Origin: Rotaria sordida
Lineage: Eukaryota > Rotifera > Eurotatoria > Philodinida > Philodinidae
Assembly: GCA_905250125.1 (NCBI GenBank)
Contig: CAJNOL010000174.1
Location: 124,001-188,000, forward strand
DNA length: 64,000 nt
Direction: 5' to 3'
This document shows, in pieces, positions 1 to 10,200 of the stretch (its first letter is position 1; each line of letters begins with the position of its first letter). The notes below the pieces were generated by a model, which was given only the letters and a program-made list of their open reading frames with translations, made no database searches and was not told where the DNA came from. A program made the translations under genes and the position numbers.

Positions 1-1590
1 ACTAATTCATTTATACAATTATTTGATAGTCGAAAACAAAATACATGCATATACTATTAGTATACAGTAATGTGAATGCTGTCATAGTTGTATATCCTGA
101 ACTACTTACAACAAATACGGATTCATGAATTGTTATTGTATAATAATCCCAAATGAGAAGAGAGAGAAAGAAAGCATATAATGCTCGATTGACGATCGAT
201 TTTGTACATATTAGCAATGAAATAATCATAATAACAAGCATAACATATAATATAAATTTTTCATTATGTTCTTTATATCATCATTAATCAGACTTATTAA
301 AAATTGGTACAATTAAATCACTATTAAGCATAATATGTAAATATTTTTCAAGGAATTATGGTAACATATATGTAATTCCTTTCATAAAACTTTACTAGAG
401 ATGTGTGAAGCCAAGTTTTTTTTTGGTCCCAGTATCTTTCTTTTTCCACAGGTTCCATTCATAATACCCGTAAATCTGGTGTAATCCCCGCTATGGCGTC
501 GACAAATTCAATCTGGTTTCGTCGAGAGAAAACCATTCAAGTATTTATTTATATCACACTTTAAAAAATTCTTCAATACTTCTTTTTTTTATTTATCTAG
601 TCAACGACAAGCACTTTTTTGAGACATATCTCTTGGATTACGTTCTGATTAGTATGATGTATACCATAACTCGTTCAAAGACGTTGGATATTTAACTATA
701 ATCTTTAGTTCCGATTGGAACAACTTTATTTCCCGTAGTCTCGACTCCGTTTCCGGCAAGGTTTTTTTACATAGTCTCGGTACAGTTCCGGCAAATCTTT
801 AAATTTTGATCACGCACATCTCTATTCAGAATTCTTTTGCTAGTGAATAACACATTCTTCAGGCACTTCTTTATTTAAAATTTACAACGAATAAATCATA
901 ATTCAGTATCATCTATTGTTTCATTACTTCGTTCATCTTCCAAAATAATTGTAAGTGACTGATTTAAATTGATTATTTTACTTAAATAATAAACGATTGT
1001 TTTTATTCTAGCAAACTTCTTTAGATGTTTTTCTTTATAGTTTTTCATCTTCTTTTAATTTTGACAAATACATGTGATGTTTTTTTGCTCGAAGGAATTT
1101 ATTTTACCTGACTATGTTTTTCATTCCGTTTAATGAGATCTTGAATACAAGCATCGAATATATCACATTTCATACAATTGACCTGCAATTGTGATATCGA
1201 TTTAGATTGAAGATATTTGATCATATTTTTATTGGCAGTAATAGAAATGAAAGAAAATATTACGACCATGAAACATGATTTATATTATCAACTGGTATTG
1301 TTAACGAAACATCAAAGCATAACATAACAACAATAATTATACATCCTTCGTTTTTAATCATTCTTTTATTATTATAAGGTTTGACATGCAATACATTGCA
1401 ATATAAGGCTTAAGAAATAAGGTTAATTCAAGTTATTGTTTTGATTTCATATGAGAAACAAAAATATGTTTACAAAATTTTTGTTGTGGTAAACCGATAG
1501 AAATTTTTTCTATACAATAAACAGAGTAGTACTTGTTGAAAAGAAAAAAATAAAAATAGTTAAGCAAACAAAGACAAAAAAAAAAACGAT
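1..1590. other. Intergenic DNA, no gene recognised
   Basis: AT-rich sequence at the window edge with short open frames only. None shows a recognisable domain or splice structure. A possible small inverted-repeat element at 396-824 is listed separately. The left flank may hold the distal part of a gene outside the window, but nothing here supports one. Confidence 0.5.
396..824. mobile_element. Possible short inverted-repeat element (MITE-like)
   Basis: The ends are short terminal inverted repeats: TAGAGATGTGTGA on the left and, read from the other strand, TAGAGATGTGCGTGA on the right, the left copy lacking two bases. The interior (about 430 bp) has no transposase and holds two imperfect direct copies of a motif containing GTCTCG and TTCCGGCAA between about 725 and 800. 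No clear target-site duplication is visible, so the call rests on the termini alone and could be chance in AT-rich DNA. Confidence 0.35.
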
Positions 1591-2130
1591 TTATTCAAAA
1601 ACACCATTACGACGATAAAATGATTCTTCAACAATTTTTCCTCGAGCATATGTAGGTGCTTTAAATTGTTGACCAGTTTCACCTAATTTCCATCCATATT
1701 CCATTGTATTTGATACAGGATATTGAAATTTATGTTCAGGTTGAACTTGTTTACGTAAATTTAAATATTTATAACGACCTTTTTCTTCTTTTGAAAAACC
1801 ATCAAATAAAACATCTTTATATTCTTTTGTAACCGGATACATTTCTTTTAATGCATTTGGATTGTGTTCTATATCAAGTTTTTTTGCTAATTCATCTAAT
1901 GTATCATTTGGATCATAACGTGGTTTAGGTCGTGGAGGAAAAACAATTGTCGGTAAAGAACGACCAATTGGTTTCGCTGTAGCTTGTGTATAAAATGCAC
2001 GCTTAAACCATTCATCATCATTTGGATTTGGTTTAAATGTTTGATGCCAAGAGACACGAGTCATTGCTTCTTTTTCAATTAATTCTTTCCACGCATTCTG
2101 TGTGCGTGTATCAAACGCCATACGTGTCAT
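1591..2130 (-). CDS. SPMIP1: SPMIP1 / ATP6V1FNB-like sperm microtubule inner protein
   Basis: Single-exon, 179-residue protein. It resembles the vertebrate protein first named ATP6V1FNB and later SPMIP1, a small protein of sperm axonemal microtubules. The resemblance is strongest in the C-terminal half: an EMYPV segment (96-100), GRYKYLNLRKQ (118-128), a YPVSNTMEYGWKLG stretch (137-150) and a terminal ESFYRRNGVF (169-178), which correspond in order to conserved blocks of the vertebrate protein. Length matches the family (about 170-180 residues). The N-terminus has a W-rich helix and a proline-rich linker (residues 59-72). Met4 is an alternative start. A polyadenylation hexamer AATAAA overlaps the stop codon, so the true signal may lie further downstream. 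Function in cilia or sperm is inferred from the family. Confidence 0.8.
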   Translation of the reverse strand: MTRMAFDTRTQNAWKELIEKEAMTRVSWHQTFKPNPNDDEWFKRAFYTQATAKPIGRSLPTIVFPPRPKPRYDPNDTLDELAKKLDIEHNPNALKEMYPVTKEYKDVLFDGFSKEEKGRYKYLNLRKQVQPEHKFQYPVSNTMEYGWKLGETGQQFKAPTYARGKIVEESFYRRNGVFE

Positions 2131-4600
2131 GATTAGAGTTTCTATAAAGTTTTTAGAATAGATAAGTGTGTCTAGAAAAAAGAAAATTATATATATATAT
2201 ACATATATAAAGCAAAAGACAAAAAAAAGGTATCCGTTACTACTACAAAAAAAAGAAAAACGTTTTATGTGTTTTCATTTCATTTTTATTTGAAAGCGAA
2301 TGAAAGAAAGAGTGAAGAGATTGACACAACAGAACAATCTACCATGACAACGAAGAATGACGCGGCATAGTTTACTCTAAAGAAGGACGCAACAATAACC
2401 GATAGAAAAAGAAAGAAAGAAAGAAAAAGGAAACCAATTGATGTTGTCTACCTTTACGTACCACAAAAAAAATGGTTACAACAAAGTCACGAGAAGAGAA
2501 CGAAAAAATTCTCACCAAGAACAAGAATGAACATCTTTCTGTTGTTTTTCTTCTACTCGTACAATTACATGTATAATGTAACATATATGATCAACGACTA
2601 TTGATTTACAAGACCATTTTTAAAAGTTGTGTTTCATTGAAAAAAAAACTCCACTGTTATTCTTAAAATAAGGAGAGCTAGGCATTGATTGCGTGTGTTT
2701 CTTTTTTTTTTTTTGGTTAAATTGTTCATTGAAGTGTTATAATCAAATCAATATTATTCTTTTGTTGATTAGCATGAATATGAAAAAATTTTTTTTTTAT
2801 TATCTAGTCATTGATTGCATTTGATAACATCCAATGCAAACAATCAGCTGATGATTGAATGTAATCGGAAAGAATCTTTACATTCTTATAAAAGACAAAA
2901 TCAGTGAAGATGTATATAAAATATTTTCACTCATATTGACAAGATAATGAATTTTCTCCTACTCATGATTATATCAAGCGAATAGTTATTTTGAAAAATA
3001 CTTCGATAACTATTAGAAGACAAATTGATTTCACAATGATATTTATTTGATAAGTATGAACAGAGATGGCCCAACCCGTAGGGTGACACCCAGTTCGTCC
3101 TTTATGCTTAATCCAAAAGCTTCAGTAGCAATTAACTTTGACCAATAATACCTACTGATGATACTCTTTAGTGATTGTATCATCATATATCGAACGACAC
3201 TCGAGTATGTTTTCCACTTTGTTTTAGTAGTGTAACCAAGGATGTTCTAGACCGAACGCTGTTCTACCAACAGAAGAAATAAAAATGAAATAATTAACAT
3301 TATTGACAATATATTGCATGAGTTTCTCTCGAGATCGTCGGAATTTGTCCTGTCATTCACGATCTCCTGGTTATGCTATTACTTTGTTTACTCTTATCTA
3401 TTGTATGATGTTCACTTTGTATCATTCTGTAGTATATGTCGTACAATCTTTTTGTTCATATTGCCATTGATCATACGAATTCTGTAATCTTTCATATGTA
3501 TCGGATGATACCGAGCATATTTATTATATTGATTCTATAATGATCACTCTATAATAGAAAGACGGTCGAACTGTGAGAAAACACTATTATTCAAAAAATT
3601 GTAGTAGATTGTAATACTGTCTAATTCTTGATTCTGTAGTTTAATTACAAACAAATAATTCTTTATCATATCAAAGTATTATTTTTTAACTAATCTTCTT
3701 CGTTAATCATAATTTAGCAACGAAGCGGAAGGATTTTTGACAAAAAAAATCTTTACACCCTTCGAAAAAATCACGATCCCTGTAAATGTTGTCTGCCTCT
3801 AACCAGTTCTGTATATACAGTCTATTTTGATCTGGTGTCAATATCAAAACAGAAACAAAAATCTTCAGATATAGTCATCTGTAAATATTTTTTCTTTGCA
3901 TTATATACAATTCATTCAAGAATAAAAATATTTCTTTAGTTTAGATTTTTTAAATTTTAAAAATTTGCTTTTAAAACAAACGTAAAATATTTTATTTAGT
4001 TTTCAGATGAATTTATTCACATGTTTAAATAAACTTGAGTTTGATCTTTCGTAAAAAAAATTATTTGATTGTCAATTTAATTACATCATAATAATATTCG
4101 TTCTCATAGTGAACACGTTGTTCACACCTATTTAAAAATGAAGTACATCAAAGTTATTACATCGTTTTTTTTTGTCGAAACTATTTGATATTCATCATTA
4201 TTCCTTCTCTCAGCTTCATCACTTTCAGGTTTATTCAACAATACGAAGAAGAAAAAAAAAAGCTGTCACATATTCATACTGAACATATTTATGCTATTGT
4301 TGATAAGTTTGAGACATTATTACAGCTGCTCTTTCTGATTGCATCATCATAACAACGAAATAGTGTTGCTCTTGTTTTTTATTTTAATTGTTATCCTTTC
4401 ATATACATAACTGCATTCTTAATATTTGCTCATTTAAATATTATCTTTTTTTCCATGCTATTTTCTCTAGGTCAAGAGTGACACATTTCAATTTCACTAT
4501 ATCGCCTGGGACTTCCGTCAAACAGTTCGAAACACTTGACTAGCACCGGCGACTATATATATTTTTTGAAATTTATGTATGTAATAACACCCGGACACGT
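2131..4600. other. Intergenic DNA, no gene recognised
   Basis: About 2.5 kb between the SPMIP1-like gene (reading left) and the small basic-protein gene (reading right), so it may contain both promoters. It is AT-rich with A/T homopolymers and a short TA repeat near 2190. No coding exon, RNA gene or transposon end was recognised. Confidence 0.5.
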
Positions 4601-4693
4601 GGTACTTCGCATATTATAGACATTGCTCATTTGATTGCATAATTAATTTACGGAAGAAAGAGAAGATTGAATAGACAGACATGAGAAAATAGA

Positions 4694-4697
4694 GAGG

Positions 4698-4732
<35 letters not shown>
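4694..4732. repeat. GA dinucleotide microsatellite
   Basis: A GA-rich run, pure (GA)n for most of its length, just upstream of the probable non-coding first exon of the gene at 5461. Such GA tracts are common in promoters of animal genes and here may be a promoter-proximal element or simply a microsatellite. Confidence 0.8.
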
Positions 4733-4737
<5 letters not shown>

Positions 4738-4789
4738 AAAAAAATTATACAAAGAGAGAAGTGTCAATCTCAATTAGATAGTTGAGTCG

Positions 4790-5449
4790 CACTATTCAGT
4801 GATATCGACACATCATCATACGCTCAATTTGATCGACACGCCTTCTTCATTGTAAAAAAGCAACAAAAAGTAAGTCGATTTGGTATATTGATATATTTTC
4901 TTTGATAAAATTATGGATGATTTTGTCTCTAAACTAGTTTTAGTTCTCTTAAATCATCAGTACATTTTATATATATTATTACGTAAGTTCAATGTTTGTA
5001 TGTTAAACGGTTTTTTTTTCACAATTGGTTTACTTTATGTTATTTGGACAACAAGTTATCTCTTGTATATTTTTACAGACTCTGTTCTATATGTTAGTAT
5101 CCAAATATTCCAATGTTTAGTGTGAGGACCGAGGGACTGATGCCTCTTCGAAAATCGAGTTGGTTCTTCCGGAGTTTTAAATCACCTCATTGGAAGAGAA
5201 AATCTGAATAAAAAGACTGGAATATTCTATCAAGTTCATTGAATGTTGTTAGTCAAGTTGATTTTCTACTGATTAAAGTTAATCTTAGACAACGTTAACT
5301 GATACTTTTTTCAAATTGAGTTAGTATATTGAAAGAGAATATATCTTTTATTTATCAGATTACAAAGTACTTTTCTTTATTTAATGTCTCGGAACAGAAT
5401 ATTGATTTATTTGAGTAGTATTGTTTTCTTTTCCCTTTTTCTTATTCAG
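4790..5449 (+). promoter_or_regulatory. Probable 5' leader exon and leader intron
   Basis: A TTCAGTG initiator-like sequence near 4796 is followed by about 70 nt of leader. A consensus donor GTAAGT lies at 4870-4875. A pyrimidine-rich tract ending in TTCAG at 5449 gives a good acceptor, followed 11 nt later by the ATG at 5461. This predicts one non-coding exon (about 4796-4869) and one 580-bp intron in the 5' leader. The open frame inside this interval (4913-5125) is hydrophobic, low in complexity and lies in the intron, so it is not called as a gene. Confidence 0.5.
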
Positions 5450-5460
5450 ATAATATTTTA

Positions 5461-5808
5461 ATGGCACAATCTCAAGGTTACAAACGTTTTCGTTCATCGA
5501 TTAATACTGTTTATCATGGTACGAGTACTCCACAAACATCAAACAATAAAATATTTCCTCGTGCTTCAACTCCAAATCCTCGTTCGATAGATCGAATTGA
5601 ACAACAAACAATTCCTGTTGTATCTTCTCCACGTTCAAAAATGACTGTTCATCATAAAATTCATAAAAAACGCCGACAACATCGTCCAAATAATCATCAA
5701 TATCAAATTCATATTGATCATATTGTTTTAATTCAGCAACAAAAAAAACCTTGTTCACATTGTCATTGTAAAAAAACAAAAGCTCAACGAATCATTGGCA
5801 TTCTTTAG
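5461..5808 (+). CDS. Small basic hypothetical protein with C-terminal CxxCxC
   Basis: A 115-residue protein, not recognised. It is strongly basic and rich in His, Lys and Arg (HKIHKKRRQHR around residues 65-75). The first half is Ser/Thr/Pro-rich and disordered in appearance. It ends with a CSHCHCKK motif (residues 98-105) that could bind a metal or be palmitoylated. Reasons for calling it real: ATG directly after a good splice acceptor, codon use like neighbouring genes and an AATAAA signal 90 nt after the stop. An antisense open frame (5501-5779) overlaps it and is rich in Asp, Glu, Tyr and Phe, as expected for a shadow. Confidence 0.6.
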   Translation: MAQSQGYKRFRSSINTVYHGTSTPQTSNNKIFPRASTPNPRSIDRIEQQTIPVVSSPRSKMTVHHKIHKKRRQHRPNNHQYQIHIDHIVLIQQQKKPCSHCHCKKTKAQRIIGIL

Positions 5809-5843
5809 ACATGTATAATTCACATATATATATATTTTTTCTA

Positions 5844-5863
5844 AAACAAATTAGAATTTGTTT
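5844..5863 (+). other. Perfect short hairpin in 3' untranslated region
   Basis: AAACAAATT and AATTTGTTT form a perfect 9-bp stem with a 2-nt loop about 35 nt after the stop codon of the small basic-protein gene, upstream of its AATAAA signal. It could be an RNA structure element or chance in AT-rich sequence. Confidence 0.4.
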
Positions 5864-5897
5864 GTTATCATCTTATTTTTTTTTTCTTTTAATTTTC

Positions 5898-5903
5898 AAT
5901 AAA
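5898..5903 (+). promoter_or_regulatory. AATAAA polyadenylation signal
   Basis: Canonical hexamer 90 nt downstream of the stop codon of the small basic-protein gene. It is the first such hexamer on that strand after the stop. Confidence 0.6.
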
Positions 5904-6069
5904 TGAAATCGAAAAGATATTTGCTATGTTCAAGTTACTGCCAATGATCTCGATCGAACAGGAACAACAATTAGACATGCACTGAGTTCGAATTTTAGCT
6001 CGGTATTCGAAAACTATCCAACTAGTTCAGACAGTGTCGGATATTGACCCAAGTATTTCTTGACGTATA

Positions 6070-6775
6070 TTGTGGTGGACAATAGTTTAGAGTAGTTGTA
6101 TTTTTAAGCTTTCTTCTCGATGGTAATAGCTAGTCAGAATCTGAAAAAAAAACATTTGTGTAGCAAAAAGCATTCTCTATTAAGATTGGTAGACTCGAAG
6201 ACTTCAACAAAGCTGCTTGAGTGAAGGTCTGTAGACACTCATGACTTCCAAAACCTGTTTTCTGGTTTCCTTTCGAAGCTTTTGGGAAAAAAATTCTATT
6301 TGATAGAGCAAATGATTCTGAGCAAAATGATACGTCTTCGATCTCTCCATGATCTTCCTTCATTGAACTGCATTGAATATACAAAAGATTCAAGAGGCAT
6401 TTTTCTCCTTTTTTTACTGAAAATTTCAATGTTTTTGCCATATTTGACGCTTTGGGGCTTTCTGCAAATTGAATGCAATTCGATGAAGGACTGTCATCGA
6501 GAGGTCAAAGACATGTCGTTTTGCTCAGAATCATTCGCTCTATCAAATAAAATCTTTTCCCGAAACCTTTGAATGGAAGCCAGAAAGTTGGCTGTTTTGG
6601 GGGAGAGGGATCTTAATTTTCTGCAGATCCCCACTCAAGCAGTTTTGCTGAAGTCTTCGGACCTTCTAACCCTAATAGAGAATTCTTCCAAGCATACAAG
6701 TATGTTTTTTAGATTCCTGCTAGCAATTATCATTGAGTAGAAAACTCAAAAATACAACTGTTGTAAACTTAGGAC
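6070..6775. mobile_element. Foldback element (long inverted repeat), about 0.7 kb
   Basis: The left half is an imperfect inverted copy of the right half. Matching blocks include AGTTGTATTTTT near 6093 with its complement near 6750, GCTAG near 6130 with its complement near 6720, TTCTCTATTA near 6172 with its complement near 6675, and GATTCTGAGCAAAA near 6312 with its complement near 6520. The centre lies near 6425. Arms differ at roughly one base in six, so it is old. No transposase is present, so it is a non-autonomous foldback or MITE. The three open frames inside it are products of the inverted repeat: the two strands encode the same SFCSESFALSN segment. Confidence 0.75.
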
Positions 6776-7266
6776 TATCACTATATGAGCAATTATGAAA
6801 GCATCCTAAGGTTCGATTAACTTCAGATTCGAGTATGTCTTAACATTGTTGACTTTTTTTAGTATATTTGCAGACTTCCGGTTTTTGGATCTGTTATTTC
6901 AATGCGTGCATGTCTACCACTGTTAAGCTTGAAGCTTTCTCGTTTGGTTTATTTCTACTTCCTGTTTTATTAATTGACTGTAAATGATCACAATCTGAAC
7001 GCTCGAGTTTGGTGCATGCCAAGCAAGAAAAACGAAGTAAACAAAAAAAAAAGAAATTTAAATGGTAATTCATATTTTGCTCTATGCTCCTTATATTTTT
7101 GATCAGCAATTTAAAAAAAACAGTGAATGACATAGAAAGGAATTATAACAACCAGATAAGGCACCGGTCACATGAAGCAACAAATATTATCGAAATAGAA
7201 TAGTTTATAATGTATATAGATAAATAAACACAAATATCAGCAAACGAAAAGAAAAACGAAAACCTG

Positions 7267-10200
7267 TTAGACATGATGAGTTCTTGAGGAATTCATATTA
7301 TCTTGGAAGAGCCAATAGAGACTAACAAGACTTTCATGTGATGGATTTCTTGCTGATAATGATAAATTTACAGATGGTTGCATTGAATTTGTTCGGGATG
7401 AAGTTGGCATTTGTGATGGTGATTGTGATGATGCCGCTATCGTGGTTCGTGGATGAATTCGTCGTCGTTGACGACGGGAGCCAGAAAAACGATTACCATT
7501 TCGAATACAATTTATGGTAGTAGGTCCCGTGGTAGTTGGAGTTGAGGCTTGCTGCCGAACACTACATTCTAATAAACTATTAGTCAATTGACAGAGTCTA
7601 TCTACTTTGATATCCAGACTATCTACCTATAAAAAAAACCAACATATTAAAATTAGATTGTTGAGAATAAATTCAAAGGAATTAGATTTTTTCTTAATTT
7701 GTAAAATGAATGATTTGCTTTTGCTTGGAATTCAAATATAAACGAACTTTGAATAAAGAATTTAGCTAAGTATGATAATATTTTTTTATTATTATTAGTT
7801 TATTTCTTTGAAATACGAAATGTGTTCAATTCGTATTAAATTAGATGTCAGAAAAAACAGTTCCTATTCTACAAACAAATTATTTTTGTATTACTATTGA
7901 GCTATTCACTCAATTTAATCTAAGATTAGATGAAATTTTCTTAATCAAACTGTCAGTTTCAAAATATTTAAAATGATAACAGAAACAAAAAGTTCGACTT
8001 CAATTTTAATTTTTATTCTGAAATAAATCTCTATTTGGCTTAGAAATGTTGCTAAAATGATTAAATCTTATTATTATTTTAAACTAGATTTTTCATAAAC
8101 TTATTCTATAGAAGTTCAGACATGACTTCCAGGAAATGATTTGTTTTTGTATTCATTTTGTGAGATTTTATGTATGACAAATAGTAATCCACTTAAAAAC
8201 AAATCATGTAATTCTACTGTAAATTGTAGGTGACATATAAAGAGGAAGAAAATCCCTACTTTCCAGCTACTTTACGGTATGTCGTGCTGTTTAATGGCAG
8301 ATTCATTAGCCTGATATCTTCCATACAACTATGGCTAGCTGTACCTCTTGACAAAAGGTCGGTTTGACACAGTGTTCTTGCGTTCTCCATATACGTTAAC
8401 TAATCCCAAGAGCAGGTGTATGTCACAACGAAGTCAGCATGCTATCGGATAGGGAATGCCAGACAAACAGCTGTTAGTGATTGGTCTGAGATCAATCTAT
8501 GGCTGATGGGGTACTGAGGTTTTCACATCATACATTGGAGATAGGCGTCAAACAATGTAGCCACTCAGTCGTGGTGATTCAAGAAAGTTCTTTTCATATA
8601 AATTTTGATACATTTGAATATTCGAATATTTTTTGTACTTTTACGTTTGCTATAAGATTTGTATATGGTAATATTTTATTAATAAGAAAAAAAAAACGAT
8701 TAATCTTAATCCGACAAAAAGAATCAAATGAAATTATAATATAAAATCAATTTATTATTCTGTTTTCATTCATATATCGAGATTTATTAGTATAATTTAA
8801 AATGAAATGGATGTAAGGAAATAGTCGTATCTTCTTGATTGCGAGCATTTTTCCTTAATTAGAGGAGAAGAAAAAAATGTGTCTGTAAAGTGGAATCAGG
8901 GGAAAGAGAGAAAAAAAAGATTTCCACATTATGGAAGCAAGCGAAAATATATATATTAAGATGATCAGCATAGATAGTTCAATTTAACAGAAATTAATTC
9001 AACATTTTCTAATATTATTGAATAAATTAGTAATATAAATTGAAAATGCTTTATTTCCTCGCTCATTTTAAACTTCATTTGATTTCATTGAGATATGACC
9101 AAAAATTTAGGCAGAATCGACAATGGTTCGAGTTAAAAAAACAACAATCTAAATAATATTCGACACGTCCTAGTAGAGCCATATCAATGAGAAAATGAAA
9201 ACATTTTGGTTTAGGCAAAGCAAGATTATCTAGATGGTCTTTTGAATCTTAATAGTTATCAAAATAGATTGCGTTTTTTTCCTATCAATATACCAAAGGT
9301 AAGGTTTTTTTTAGGGCATTTTTGTCTCTCTCTTTCGCAGTGTTTTATCCAGATTTTTTTTTTCCGAAGGGACGATTTAAAACGTCGAGAGGACGAATAT
9401 CTATTTTAAGAAGCAAAAACATATAATACATGCTATAATAACCACAAACTGTGTAAGGATGAATTCGATTTTCGAAGAGGTGCCGTGTCTCGGCTCTCAA
9501 AGTGAATAAGACACTGGTACTCTTGATCCAGCTTTGTGGATATTTTTTGTGAACTGGCGAACAAAAAGTATCTGCAATCAAGATATCATCGATATAGTTT
9601 TCAAAAGAAATGTTACCTGTCTTTCAATTTTACATATTCTCGATGCTAGACTTGGACCTGATTCATAACTATCAACTGATTTTGATATACCCAATACTTT
9701 ATCCAATCTAAAATAGACATAATATTTATATAAAATAATTTTTCTATTCAATAAATTTTACCTAGCTTGAAGATATTTCATTCTAGCAAGCATATCAACA
9801 TTGCCTGTTGAATATTGTTCAATAACATCAGTCACATCATATGGACGTAAAGCTTCACGAAATTTTCGTCTTGCTACAAAATATTTAACTTTTCGAATAA
9901 ATCGAATTGCATGTCGATGTATTGATTTTAATGATTGAACATCATTTGCATAATATTGACGATCGTCTTCATTATCTATTTTATTTATAAAACAAAATAA
10001 AAAAGTGTTGTTTTTTTTTGATTTTCTTCAATTTAAAAAACTGATTTACCAGATGATGAACCTTCTTGTGGATTGTTCATGGATACTGATGGTGTAATGC
10101 TAACTGTTTCTGAAAGTGTATCAATACAAGAACGCATTGCTGCTACTGTTGAATTTGGTAAAGGTTTTATATTCTGATTATTACTTCTGTTAGTAGGATT

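Noticed and set aside
11..241. Minus-strand hydrophobic open frame at the left edge
   Set aside because: It has no domain, splice structure or extension, and hydrophobic translations are common in AT-rich DNA.
3060..3260. Possible further SINE copy
   Set aside because: Only a short CAATCACTAA match on the minus strand, without the other blocks or promoter boxes.
5501..5779. Antisense open frame opposite the small basic-protein gene
   Set aside because: Its Asp/Glu/Tyr/Phe-rich composition is what the complement of a His/Lys/Asn-rich gene produces.
6130..6572. Three open frames that encode the same peptide on opposite strands
   Set aside because: They are explained by the inverted repeat of the foldback element.
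9345..9581. Open frame in the last KCNQ intron as an alternative exon
   Set aside because: No channel-family similarity, and the flanking exons join in frame without it.
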